Counted from the stretch's first letter, positions 43,006 through 51,941 are shown. The stretch: DNA of 64,000 bases from JACVRW01 sp963803085 (GCA_963803085.1 CAWDLE010000002.1:22468-86467), one strand, 5' to 3'. Program-made: numbers and translations. The notes: generated from the letters alone by a model not told the origin.

Positions 43006-44109
43006 CGCGCCGCTCCCGCGGACCCGGCGACGCCCTCCGCGCTCACCGCAACTCCCGCGAGGACGTCGGCGACGGCGGACGCGGTGGCCGCCCATGGGCG
43101 CAGCTTCGCCCGCCGCTCACGCGCCGCGAGGCGTAGACGGTCGCGCAGCTCGGCATCCTCGAGCCAGGCGCGCAGCGCGGCGCCGAGGGCCGCCGGATCG
43201 CCGGGCGGGATCAGCATCCCCGGCCGGGTGCCGTCCTCCCCGTGCCCGAGGGCCTCGGTCACTCCGCCGACCTCGGTGGCGAGGACCGGCGTGCCGCGGG
43301 CCAGGGCCTCGGTAACGACCATGCCGTACGTCTCGGCGCGTGAGGCGAGCACGAGCAGGTCCGCGGCGGCGTACGCGCGGTCCAGCTCCGGGCCGAAGAG
43401 CGGTCCCGGGAAGCGCACCCGGTCGCCCAGCCCCTTGATTTGAGTCACGCGGCGAACGCCGTCGGAGAAGGCCGGGGCGCGGGCGAGGCTGCCCACACAC
43501 TCGCAGCGCCAGGACAGGTCCGTGACCATCGCGAGCCCGTCGAGCAGCACGTCGTGCCCCTTGTCGGGCGTCAACGCCGCGACGCAGAGCAGCGAGTTGC
43601 CGGCCGCGGTCCCCGGCGCGAGGCAGGCGGCGTCGACGCCGGGCTCGGTCACGTGCACCCGGTCGGCCGGCAGCCCGTACAGCTCCCCCAGTCGGCGCCG
43701 AGTCCATGCACTTGTAGTGACGACGGCGGCCGCCGCCGCGAGGACCTCACGCTCGCGCGCTCGCACCGCCCCGGCCTCGTCGTCCGGCGGGCGGTGGCCG
43801 AGCGGCATGTGCAGGAGCACAACCTGCCGCAGCCGGCGCGCCTGCGGCACGAGCACTTCGGGGGCGCTGGACGCGATCAGCCCATCGAGCAGCACCACGG
43901 CGTCATCCGGAATTTGTCGGACGGCGCGTGCAAGGGCGGTGTGCCCCGCCTCGCCGGGCCGCGGCCAGGCGCCCGGGCACGGCGTGCTCGTGCACCGCCC
44001 ACCCGAGCGCGGCGAGCCCTCGGCAGACCCGACGGTCGTAGGTGTTGCCGCCGCTCGGCCGCGCCGGATCGTCGATGCCCTCCGGGACGACGACATGGAC
44101 CGCTGTCAC
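43002..44109 (-). CDS. GT4-family glycosyltransferase (one frameshift)
   Basis: About 368 residues from GTG 44109, overlapping the PTPS-like stop by 4 bp. N-terminus VTAVHVVVPEGIDDPARPSG then GGNTYDRRVCRGLAALGW; after VHEHAVPG one extra G (near 43975) shifts the frame, continuing WPRPGEAGHTALARAV. GT-B signatures: CVAALTPDKGHDVLLDGLAM, GDRVRFPGPLFG, LLVLASRAETYGMVVTEALA (E-x7-E) and GTPVLATEVGGVTEAL. Retaining transferase using a nucleotide-sugar; acceptor probably the operon's lipid or pteridine product. Confidence 0.82.
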
Positions 44110-44504
44110 AGCGGCCGCTCGTAGCTCGCCCACGCGATGTGGGACTCGTGCAGCGTTACCACCAGCCCATCGAGCTCCCGCCCGCCGTCGCCCAGGGCGC
44201 CGGCCCGCGCGCGGTCAGCGAGTCGGTCCGCGACGACCCGGGCGAGCGCCTCGGTGGTGGTGTTCATGCCCGCGAACTCCGCCTCGTCGTCGAGGTTGCG
44301 ATAGCCGAGCTCGCCCAGCACCGCGCGCAGCACCTCGGCTGCGCGGCCGATGTCGACGACGATGCCGTCCGCGTCGAGGGTCGCGCGCCGGAAGGTGGCG
44401 TCGACGACGTACGTCGCGCCGTGCAGGCGCTGCGCGGGCCCGAACACCTCGCCCTTGAAGCTGTGGGCGATCATCAAGTGGTCGCGGATGGTCACGCTGA
44501 ACAT
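44106..44504 (-). CDS. 6-pyruvoyl-tetrahydropterin synthase/QueD-like protein with altered metal site
   Basis: 132 residues, typical length. T-fold features: MIAHSFKGEVFGPAQRLHGA, VDIGRAAEVLRAVL, NTTTEALARVVADRLAD and LHESHIAWASYERP. The usual zinc triad is His plus HGH; here H14 and H28 are kept but the third ligand is Ala30 (LHGATY), and the catalytic Cys expected at about position 24 is Ala. So it is not a standard PTPS or 6-carboxy-tetrahydropterin synthase. It may act on another pterin or purine-derived substrate. Confidence 0.82.
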   Translation of the reverse strand: MFSVTIRDHLMIAHSFKGEVFGPAQRLHGATYVVDATFRRATLDADGIVVDIGRAAEVLRAVLGELGYRNLDDEAEFAGMNTTTEALARVVADRLADRARAGALGDGGRELDGLVVTLHESHIAWASYERPL

Positions 44505-44507
44505 GCG

Positions 44508-45488
44508 CTACGCCCCGTCGTAGGTGATGGTGTGGCAGAGCGCCGGCAGGCTCCCCGCGGCCAGGCGCGCCATGACGCCGGGCAGCTCGTCAAAGCGCGA
44601 CTCGCCGGTCACGACGACATCGAAGGCGGGATCGCGCAGCAGGTCGAGCGCGAGGGCCAGCCGGTCCGCCGTCGTGCGGCGCGCGCTCCGGGCCGGGGAC
44701 ACGGTCCCGACCTGGCTGGCCCGCAGCCCAAGGCGGCCTGCGTGGAACGCGCCGCCCAGCGAGAGGCGCACCTCGGCGTCGCCATACCAGCTGAGGTCGA
44801 GCACCGTGCCCTCGGGCGCGAGGAGGTCGAGCGAGCGCTGGAGGCCCGCGGACGTCGCACTCGAGTGGACGACCAGGTCGCAACCACCAGCGGCGTCGTC
44901 CGGCCGCGCGAAGCCGGCCCCGAGCGCGGCCGCGACCTCAGCCCGTGACTCGTCAACGTCGACGAGCGTGACCTCGACTCCCGGGAACCGGGCGAGCAGG
45001 CGGGCGACGCAGCAGCCAACCATCCCGGCGCCGACGACGGCGACGCGGTCCCCGACCAGCGGAGCCGCGTCCCAAAGGGCGTTGACGGCGGTTTCGACGG
45101 TGCCGGCGAGCACGGCGCGCGCGGGCGGCATGTCGTCGGGCACGACGGTCACCGCGCCGGCGGGCACCACATAGGCCGTCTGGTGGGGGTACAGGCAAAA
45201 GACCATGCGGCCGCGCAGGTTGGGCGGCCCCTGCTCGACCGTGCCGACGTTGAGATAGCCGTACTTGACCGGTCCCGGGAAGTCCCCTTCCTGGAACGGC
45301 GCGCGCATCGCCACGTACTGGCTCGGCGGCACACGGCCCCGAAACACCAGCGTCTCGGTGCCGCGGCTGACGCCGGACCGCAGCGTGCGGACCACTACGT
45401 CGCCACTCCCCGGCTCGGGCAGCGGGACGGGCCGGATCTCCCCGCGCTCGGGGCCGTCCAGCCAGAATGCGTGCGCCTCGTCGAGCAC
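44508..45488 (-). CDS. Medium-chain dehydrogenase/reductase (zinc-type ADH superfamily)
   Basis: 326 residues. MDR core: RTLRSGVSRGTETLVFRGRV (N-terminal GroES-like half), KYGYLNVGTVEQGPP, cofactor site VAVVGAGMVGCCVARLLARF, VDVDESRAEVAAALGAGFA and VVHSSATSAGLQRSLDLLAP. Zinc ligands are not obvious. First gene of the minus-strand operon ending at 37490 and 3 bp upstream of the PTPS-like gene. Function unknown but presumably oxidoreduction of the pathway intermediate. Confidence 0.85.
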   Translation of the reverse strand: MLDEAHAFWLDGPERGEIRPVPLPEPGSGDVVVRTLRSGVSRGTETLVFRGRVPPSQYVAMRAPFQEGDFPGPVKYGYLNVGTVEQGPPNLRGRMVFCLYPHQTAYVVPAGAVTVVPDDMPPARAVLAGTVETAVNALWDAAPLVGDRVAVVGAGMVGCCVARLLARFPGVEVTLVDVDESRAEVAAALGAGFARPDDAAGGCDLVVHSSATSAGLQRSLDLLAPEGTVLDLSWYGDAEVRLSLGGAFHAGRLGLRASQVGTVSPARSARRTTADRLALALDLLRDPAFDVVVTGESRFDELPGVMARLAAGSLPALCHTITYDGA

Positions 45489-45645
45489 GTCCTATGCGTC
45501 GGCCTCGTCGGGCATTGGTCTGTGGTACGCGGAGCGGCCCCCGAGATGTTCACCTTACCCTGCGAATGGCGGGCGCGCGGCCCCGCGTGCTGGACCCTCG
45601 CTGCAGGTGACCTACTTGATACACAACACGAACGAAAGGCATGAG

Positions 45646-46395
45646 ATGAAGATCGTTGTCATCGGCGGAACCGGCCTCATCGGGTCGAAGCTCGTCGACA
45701 AGTTGCGGAAGGGCGGTCACGAGCCGCTCGCGGCGTCGCCCGACTCGGGCGTCAACGTGCTCACGGGCGAGGGGCTAGCCGAAGCACTCGCGGGCGCGCA
45801 GGTCGTCGTCGACGTGGCGAACGCACCAGCCTGGGACGACGCGGCCGTGCTCGACTTCTTCCAGACCGCATCGAGCAACCTGCTCACCGCAGAGACGGCC
45901 GCCGGCGTGGGGCACCACGTCACGTTGTCGGTCGTCGGCGCCGACCGGCTTCCCGAGAGCGGCTACATGCGCGCGAAGATCGCGCAGGAGGAGTTGGTCA
46001 AGGCCGGGCCTGTGCCCTACACGATCGTCCGCGCAACGCAGTTCTTCGAGTTCATCGGCCGGATCGCCGATTCGGGCACCGACGGCGACACCGTTCGGCT
46101 GTCGCCCGCCCTCATTCAGCCCGAGTCAGCCGATGACGTGGCCAGCACCCTGGCCGATGTCGCGGTCGGCGCACCACTGAACGACACGGTCGAGCTGGCG
46201 GGTCCGGAAGCGTTCCGCCTCGACGAGCTCGCCCGGCGTGTCCTGAAGGCAAGGGACGACCAGCGACAGGTCACGGCCGACGTTCACGCCCGCTACTTCG
46301 GCGCCGAGTTGGACGACCGGTCCCTCACCCCCGGCGACGACGCACGCATCGCCCCGACCCGCTTTGAGGACTGGCTCAGCCAGTCCGCCAACTAG
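45646..46395 (+). CDS. NmrA/SDR-like NAD(P)-binding protein
   Basis: 249 residues from ATG 45646 with GAAAGG upstream. Atypical SDR: KIVVIGGTGLIGSKLVDKL nucleotide site, VVDVANAPAWDDAAVLDFFQ, TLSVVGADRLPESGYMRAK (Y-x3-K), VPYTIVRATQFFEFIGRIA. Resembles small NmrA-like quinone- or redox-sensor proteins (QOR2 type). Starts a run of same-strand genes with hydrolases and MarR. The 157-bp gap before it holds no recognisable gene. Confidence 0.87.
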   Translation: MKIVVIGGTGLIGSKLVDKLRKGGHEPLAASPDSGVNVLTGEGLAEALAGAQVVVDVANAPAWDDAAVLDFFQTASSNLLTAETAAGVGHHVTLSVVGADRLPESGYMRAKIAQEELVKAGPVPYTIVRATQFFEFIGRIADSGTDGDTVRLSPALIQPESADDVASTLADVAVGAPLNDTVELAGPEAFRLDELARRVLKARDDQRQVTADVHARYFGAELDDRSLTPGDDARIAPTRFEDWLSQSAN

Positions 46396-46417
46396 CCCAA
46401 CCCGAAGGGAGCTTCAC

Positions 46418-47305
46418 ATGACTGAGCGAGAAACGCGGCAGGTCGAGCAGGCGAACGCAAGCGGGCGGACGCCGGTCGTTTTCATCCACGGTCTCTGGGT
46501 GCTTCCGAGCAGCTGGGACAACTGGGCCGACCTTTTCGAGGAGGCGGGCTATGCCGCGGTGACCCCGAGCTGGCCTGACGATCCCGAGACGGTCGCAGAG
46601 GCCAGGGCGCACCCCGAGGTCCTCGCGAGGAAGACGCTCGGCCAGGTCGCCGATCACACCGCCGAAGTGATCGGGAGGCTGGAGAAGAAGCCCGCGGTCA
46701 TGGGCCACTCGACCGGCGGACTCCTGGCGCAGATCATCGCCGACCGGGGTCTGTCGGTGGCAACGGTGGCGATCGATCCCGGACCGTTCCGCGGTGTGCT
46801 GCCGCTGCCGATCGCAGCGTTGCGGTCGGCGAGCCCGGTGCTTCGAAACCCCTTGAACCGGAGCCGTGCCGTCGCTCTCACCCTGGACCAGTTCAAGTAC
46901 GGCTGGGCGAACGCCCTCGACGACGAGGAGGCGGAGCGGCTGTACGAGAGCTACCACGTGGCGGCGCCGGGCGTGGCTCTGATGCAGATGGCCAATGCCA
47001 ACTTGAACCCGAGGACCGAAGCAAAGCTGGACCCAAAGAATCCGGATCGCGGGCCGCTGCTGATCATCGACGGAGAGAAGGACCACACGGTGCCGTGGGC
47101 GATCGCAAACGCATCGTTCAAGCGCCAGCGACAGAACCCGGCGGTCACCGAGATCGAAAAGATCCCCAACCGCGGTCACTCGCTCACCATCGACAGCGGT
47201 TGGCGCGAGGTCGCCGAACGAGCGCTCGCGTTCGTCAAGCGCTTCGCCTCCGGCACGACCGACACCCGCGACCCCGTCAACCAGCCCGAAAGGAGCTTCT
47301 CGTGA
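46418..47305 (+). CDS. Alpha/beta hydrolase
   Basis: 295 residues from ATG 46418 (AAGGGAG upstream). TPVVFIHGLWVLPSSWDNW holds the oxyanion HG, the nucleophile elbow is VMGHSTGGLLAQIIA, acid in LLIIDGEKDHTVP, His in NRGHSLTIDSGW. Similar to non-haem-peroxidase/esterase-like hydrolases. Stop overlaps the GTG of the broken hydrolase by 4 bp. Confidence 0.88.
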   Translation: MTERETRQVEQANASGRTPVVFIHGLWVLPSSWDNWADLFEEAGYAAVTPSWPDDPETVAEARAHPEVLARKTLGQVADHTAEVIGRLEKKPAVMGHSTGGLLAQIIADRGLSVATVAIDPGPFRGVLPLPIAALRSASPVLRNPLNRSRAVALTLDQFKYGWANALDDEEAERLYESYHVAAPGVALMQMANANLNPRTEAKLDPKNPDRGPLLIIDGEKDHTVPWAIANASFKRQRQNPAVTEIEKIPNRGHSLTIDSGWREVAERALAFVKRFASGTTDTRDPVNQPERSFS

Positions 47306-47468
47306 AGCCCACCATCGTTCTCGTCCGGCGCCTTCGCGGTCCTCCATGGACTGCTCCCTTCATGCGCCCCCCCCCCAACCCCTCGCCTCCTCGACCCCCC
47401 CCCCCCCCCCCCAATTAACCGTCGCCCACCAGATCCTGGAGGCCGCGGCGGTCCACGCAGCCGCCTGA
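47302..47468 (+). pseudogene. Internally deleted alpha/beta hydrolase remnant
   Basis: Begins GTG-KPTIVLV, the start of many alpha/beta hydrolases (then HGAFA, here disrupted by a two-base change), and ends TVAHQILEAAAVHAAA-stop, a plausible hydrolase tail. The ~200 residues expected between are missing and replaced by about 75 bp containing the C10 and C18 runs. Coupled in position to the preceding gene, so once an operon member. Confidence 0.5.
47367..47412. repeat. Two long poly-C tracts (C10 and C18)
   Basis: C10 at 47367-47376 and C18 at 47395-47412, separated by 18 nt (AACCCCTCGCCTCCTCGA). Nothing comparable occurs elsewhere in the window. Could be a phase-variable tract or, more likely, a sequencing/assembly artefact across a collapsed gene. 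Confidence 0.8.
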
Positions 47469-47513
47469 CCCCGGCGGCACGCCACCACAACGACCAAGAG
47501 GAGCAACCTGCAC

Positions 47514-48477
47514 ATGTCCACCAACACACGCGTCGGTCGTGCTCGAGCCGGAATCGCAGGCATTCGTCGAGGCGACCTCAACGCCACCCTTCCTCTACGA
47601 GCTCACGCCCGCCGACGCCCGCAAGGTGCTTGATGACGTCCAGGCCGCCCCGATCGACAAGCTGCCGGTCGAGGACCGCTGGATCACCGTCCCCGCCGAG
47701 GTCGGCGACGTACGCGTCCGGATCGTCCGGCCGCCCGACGCCGAGGGGACACTCCCGGTGATCCTCTACATGCACGGCGGCGGCTGGGTGCTCGGCAACG
47801 CCGACACGCACGACCGGCTCGTGCGCGAACTGGCGGTTGGCACCGGCGCAGCCGTCGCCTTCGTCGAATACGACCGCTCGCCGGAGGCGCATTACCCCGT
47901 CGCGATCGAACAGGGATACGCGACCGCCCAGTGGATCGTCCGCGAAGGCGCCGCCAACAAGCTCGACCCTGAGCGCATCGCGGTGGCCGGCGACTCGGTC
48001 GGCGGCGGCATGACCGCGGCGCTGGCGCTCATGGCGAAAGAGCGCGGCGACGTGCGCTTCGTCCAGCAGTCGATGTACTACCCGGTCACCGACGCCCGCA
48101 TGGACACTGCGTCATACGAGCAGTTCGCGGAGGGCTACTTCCTGACCGCGAAGGCGATGGCGTGGTTCTGGGACGCCTACCTGCCCGACCGCGAGCGGCG
48201 CTCGGAGCCGTTCGCCTCGCCGCTACGCGCGTCCGACGAGCGGCTCGAAGGGCTGCCGCCAGCGTTCGTGATCGTCGACGAGGCCGACGTGCTGCGCGAC
48301 GAGGGCGAGACCTACGCGGCGCGCCTCCGGGCCGCGGGCGTCCCCGTCACGACTGTCCGCTACGACGGCATCACGCATGACTTCATGATGCTCACGCCGC
48401 TGAGCGGAACGCACGCGACGCGTGGCGCCGTCGCGCAGGCGATCGCAGTCCTGCGCGAGGCGCTCGACAGCGCCTAG
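47514..48477 (+). CDS. Alpha/beta hydrolase, acetyl-esterase/HSL family
   Basis: About 320 residues. The ATG at 47514 has GAGGAG upstream and reads MSTNTRV, then one extra base is needed to be removed to join VLEPESQAFVEA; the uninterrupted frame starts at GTG 47539 without ribosome site. HSL motifs: oxyanion MHGGGWVLGN, nucleophile AVAGDSVGGGMTAALAL, acid in FVIVDEADVLRDEGE, His in GITHDFMM. Esterase for short acyl esters; cytoplasmic. Confidence 0.86.
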
Positions 48478-48494
48478 ACGAACGAAAGGCTGAG

Positions 48495-48917
48495 ATGATC
48501 ACTCCCACGACTTCGACCGATCCACTCGTAGAAGCGCTCGCCGCCCGAATGCGTCGGATGGACCTCGTCGGCTGGAAACGGATAGCGGCGTGGGCCGAGC
48601 AGTCCGAACTCTCGTTCGCGGATCTACGTTTATTGCTCGCGCTCGCGGTCAAGATGGATGACGACGGTCCCGCCGCGGTAAGCGAGCTGGCCGACATCGC
48701 CGGCTTCTCGCCCGACGTGGCCTACCCCGCCATCCACAGGCTCCGGGGTCGCGGTTACCTCCGTGAGGAACGGCGTCAATACTCGCTCACCGAGGAGGGG
48801 GAAGAGCTCGTCGCCAGGCTGGACGCGGCGCACCGCGAGGGCATCCAGGCATACGTCGACCAGCTCGGTCCTGACGAAATCCGACAGCTCGACACCGCGT
48901 TCGGGATCGCGCGATGA
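48495..48917 (+). CDS. MarR-type winged-helix regulator
   Basis: 140 residues from ATG 48495 with GAAAGG before it. Winged helix: AAVSELADIAGFSPDVAYPA (HTH) and RGYLREERRQYSLTEEGEEL (wing). Its leader ACGAACGAAAGGC matches that of the NmrA-like gene at 45646. Probably regulates this operon. Overlaps the copper-protein gene by 4 bp (ATGA). Confidence 0.84.
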   Translation: MITPTTSTDPLVEALAARMRRMDLVGWKRIAAWAEQSELSFADLRLLLALAVKMDDDGPAAVSELADIAGFSPDVAYPAIHRLRGRGYLREERRQYSLTEEGEELVARLDAAHREGIQAYVDQLGPDEIRQLDTAFGIAR

Positions 48918-49387
48918 CCCAAGGACTGAGGTGCAAAGGCTCCCGACCACGCGTCGACCCAGGAGGTGCGCTGGCCCTAGCCGAAGTTGCCCGCCGAATG
49001 CTCGATGCCTACCCGCGCGAGTTCAACGTCGATCGAAGTGTATTGGTCCGCTGTATCGAAGCGTGCTACGACTGCGCCGAGTCCTGTACCCAATGTGCGG
49101 ACGCCTGCCTCGCCGAGGAAAGCGTCCAGGAGCTCACAACCTGCGTTCGGCTGAACCTCGACTGTGCCGACATCTGTGTGACAACGGGACGCGTCGTCGG
49201 CCGCCAAACAGGTTTTGACGCAGACGTAACCGGCGCCATGCTGAGAGCGTGCATCGAGGCGTGCCGCAGTTGCGCGGACGAGTGCGAGATCCACGCCGCG
49301 CACGGGATGGAGCACTGCAAGGTGTGCGCCGAGGAGTGCCGTCGCTGCGAGCAGGCGTGCCAAGAGCTGCTCGCCGCGATCGCCTGA
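48914..49387 (+). CDS. Four-helix-bundle copper-binding protein (Csp/DUF326 type)
   Basis: 157 residues from ATG 48914, coupled to MarR; ATG 48998 (MLDAYPREFNVD) is the alternative matching the usual family length. Cys-rich helices: CIEACYDCAESCTQCADACL, LNLDCADIC, CIEACRSCADECEIH, HCKVCAEECRRCEQAC. Csp proteins store many Cu(I) ions along the core of the bundle. No Tat signal, so cytosolic Csp3-like. The 91 bp after the stop contain no gene. Confidence 0.86.
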   Translation: MTQGLRCKGSRPRVDPGGALALAEVARRMLDAYPREFNVDRSVLVRCIEACYDCAESCTQCADACLAEESVQELTTCVRLNLDCADICVTTGRVVGRQTGFDADVTGAMLRACIEACRSCADECEIHAAHGMEHCKVCAEECRRCEQACQELLAAIA

Positions 49388-49478
49388 GCCCGGGTTATCG
49401 GATCGCACGACCGCGCTCGGTCGGGCCGGGGCCGGCCCGTCGTCGTGCGAGAGCGCTACCGCTAGCCGTCGGGCCTCG

Positions 49479-50812
49479 CTAGCAGCGAGCGCGCGGCGTC
49501 AGGTCGACGCCGCGGGCGGCATCCTCCACTCGCTCCCAGCTACCGGTGGTGACCCGGACTGGCGGTGGGCACGGCACCGTCGCAGTTCGCCCGTCGAAAA
49601 GCGTCAGTCCGTCGCCCAGTAGGTCGACGTCGCACGAGGCCTTCGCCGCTCGGCACCCAGACATGGGCATGCGACGACCGATGTCGGCGGTGAGCCCGAG
49701 CGAGTCGCCGAGGATCGAACCGTCGGCCCGAGTCGAGCCTCCGTGTTGAACTCGGCCACGGGCCGGCGCTCGCGCTCGTAGCTCTCGAGCAGGCGCGCGT
49801 CCGCCCAGCCCCGCAAAACCCATCCCAGCTTCCAGCCGATGTCGAAGCCGTCGCGGATCGCGGTGTTGAGCCCGGTAGCGCCGCGGGGTGTCACCCGGTG
49901 CGCGGCGTCGCCAATGAGGAACGCGTCGCCCATCTGGAATCTCTCCGCGAGCCCGATGCCGAGCTGACACGCTCGCATGGACGATGTCGTCCAGTCCGGA
50001 GCGCCGGCTGCGTCGCGGATCCAATCCTCGATCTGCTCAGAGGTGAGTGAGCCGATGTCGTCGACCGCGCTGTCCCACCGCCTGCCGAACGCCCAGCGGT
50101 CCGGCTTGCCGATCGGCAGGAAGACGCGATCCTCAGGCTCCGTGGTGATGAAGTAGATGACGTGCCGGCGCCCGCCGACGAGATCCCAGAGCGGCGCGCG
50201 GAAGTGGATAGCCAGGCGCTCCTCGAGCGTCTCCGACGCCCTCGCTTGCGATCCCGAGCTCCTCGCGGACCTTGCTGTGCATGCCGTCGGCGCCGATTAA
50301 GTACCGCGCGCGCACCTGGCGACGGCACTCGCCCGGACCGGCAAGCGTGAGCACGTGGCCGCCGTCACTTCCCGGTTCAAGGGCGGTGAGCTCGACCCCG
50401 CGTTCGACACGAGTGCTCGCGAACGAGCCGAGGCGCTCCCGAGCAGCGGTTCGAGCTCGGCCTGCCCCAGGCTCGCGGGCGCGGTCGGGCTTATGAGGGC
50501 CGCCTGCGCGCGCGTCGGAAACCCCGCTTCGACCGTCTGCCCATCGCCTGCGGCGGCGAGCGTCGGGAGGGCGAGCGGTTGCATCTCGACATCGATGGAG
50601 CGCTCCCGGGCCGCCTCCTCGAGCCCCCAGCGGCGGAGCAGCTCCATCGTCCCCGTGCTTGCCGTGTTCGCCCGCGGCAGGGTCGAGGGCGAGTGCCGCC
50701 GCTCGACGACGAGCGTCTCGAAGCCGTATGAGCCGAGCGTTATGGCGCTCGCGAGACCGCCAGGACCGGCACCGACGATCGCGACCTCGAACTCCTGGCC
50801 TGCTCCAGACAT
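49479..50812 (-). pseudogene. FAD-dependent aromatic monooxygenase (PHBH/UbiH type), multiply frameshifted
   Basis: From ATG 50812: VAIVGAGPGGLASAITLGSY (FAD dinucleotide site), then frame changes near 50440 (RYLIGADGMHSKVREELG appears in another frame), near 50240 (VIYFITTEPEDRVFLPIGK) and near 49745. The third part has FLIGDAAHRVTPRGATGLNT, the GD motif of the family, and the tail ends in yet another frame. At least three frameshifts over 1.3 kb. Divergent from an equally broken TetR gene, with conserved repeat operators between. Confidence 0.78.
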
Positions 50813-50831
50813 CCAGCTTCACCTTTCATCA

Positions 50832-50875
50832 GACACTGTGTCCGGGTGAATGTAGCATTCATCGGACGCTATGTC
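50832..50875. promoter_or_regulatory. Two related operator-like repeats between monooxygenase and TetR remnants
   Basis: GACACTGTGTC (50832-50842, perfect palindrome) and GACGCTATGTC (50865-50875), each preceded by TTCATC, form a 33-bp-spaced direct repeat. Typical two-site TetR operator; both target genes are broken. Confidence 0.6.
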
Positions 50876-50897
50876 TAACGAAGCTACAATGCCCCCA

Positions 50898-51516
50898 ATG
50901 GCGACGCGACCTACGAGCAGTCGCGCACGACGCCGAGGAGGCCGAGCGCACGCGCATGCGAATCATCGAGGCGGTCTTCACGCGCTTGCGTGAGGCGCCG
51001 ACAGAACCTGTCGCGATCGACCGGGTCGCAGGCATGGCGGGGGTGGCGCGATCGACCGTGTACGTGATCTTCGGCTCACGCTCGGGGCTCTCGAGCCGTC
51101 GGCCGCGAGCTCGCCGCACGCTCGGGCTACGCGACCTGGATCGAGGCAAGCATCAGCCCGATGCGCGCGACCACCGCGCGCAGTACCGCGCGGCGACCCA
51201 GATGCTGGCGGCGAACCGCGACATCACGCGCCCTCCACTCGATGGCACTGCACGACGAGGAGGCCGTGCCGATGAAGAAGAGCCCGAAACGATTGGAGAA
51301 CCAGAGCGGGATGAAGCAGCGGCGGGACGCGTGCCGAGCAGGGCGCACTGCGTGACGATCTCAGCGTCGAAAGCCGCTGAGCACGTGCTCTGGCTGCTGA
51401 CGAGCTTCGAGAGCTTCGACTCGCTCTATACCGACCGCGGCCTTTCGACCGCCGCATCGTCGCGCTCCATGATCGATACTCCCGACGCTCGCTTTACATT
51501 GCAAAGTACACTGTAG
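50898..51516 (+). pseudogene. TetR family regulator, multiply frameshifted
   Basis: The HTH part reads RMRIIEAVFTRLREAPTEPV, AIDRVAGMAGVARSTVYVIF; then GRELAARSGYATWIEASISP lies in another frame, AQYRAATQMLAANRDIT returns, RALHSMALHDEEAV shifts again, and VLWLLTSFESFDSLYTDRGL is in the first frame. The beginning (MATRPTSSR, then VAHDAEEAERT) also needs a shift. A decayed or badly sequenced repressor of the divergent monooxygenase. Confidence 0.7.
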
Positions 51517-51588
51517 CGCAGACTAGCGGATGGTCTCGTAACTCATGGTGCAGTCCGGCGCTGCCGATTCAATGCACGAGAACGCGCC

Positions 51589-51807
51589 ATGGAACGAGGC
51601 ATGCGAGAACGCTTGGAGGCAGAACTGGCTCGCGCGACGGCCGAGCTGAAGGCCTTCATGGCGACATGGGAGTACGCGTTCGCGATGGCCGGAGGCTGTC
51701 ACGGCGGGCGCGACCATCCCGTGCATTGGGCCACGCAGGCCCGCTCGGAGGAGCTCGTGGCTCGCTGTCGTGACCTGCGCGCTCGGCTCGCCGAGCACCA
51801 GCTCTAG
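51589..51807 (+). CDS. Small helical protein of unknown function
   Basis: 72 residues: MRERLEAELARATAELKAFM and SEELVARCRDLRARLAEHQL are amphipathic helices around AGGCHGGRDHPVHWAT. No family recognised. No convincing ribosome site; a second ATG at 51601 is possible. The following 134 bp up to the aquaporin contain no gene that I can see. Confidence 0.45.
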   Translation: MERGMRERLEAELARATAELKAFMATWEYAFAMAGGCHGGRDHPVHWATQARSEELVARCRDLRARLAEHQL

Positions 51808-51941
51808 CCCCCGCTTCGCGCGGCCGCGTCGTCCTTGCAGACGCGCTACGATCGTCCGCAATCCGAGCGCGCTAGGTGGAGCGCCCGAGGTGAGCGGACC
51901 GCCTCGCGCAGGAGGGAGAGCGAGTTCATGGGAGCCTCACC

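Noticed and set aside
41242..43095. Methyltransferase-flippase fusion protein
   Set aside because: Read-through caused by one extra G near 42299; the corrected methyltransferase stops with a GTGA overlap at 42201-42204.
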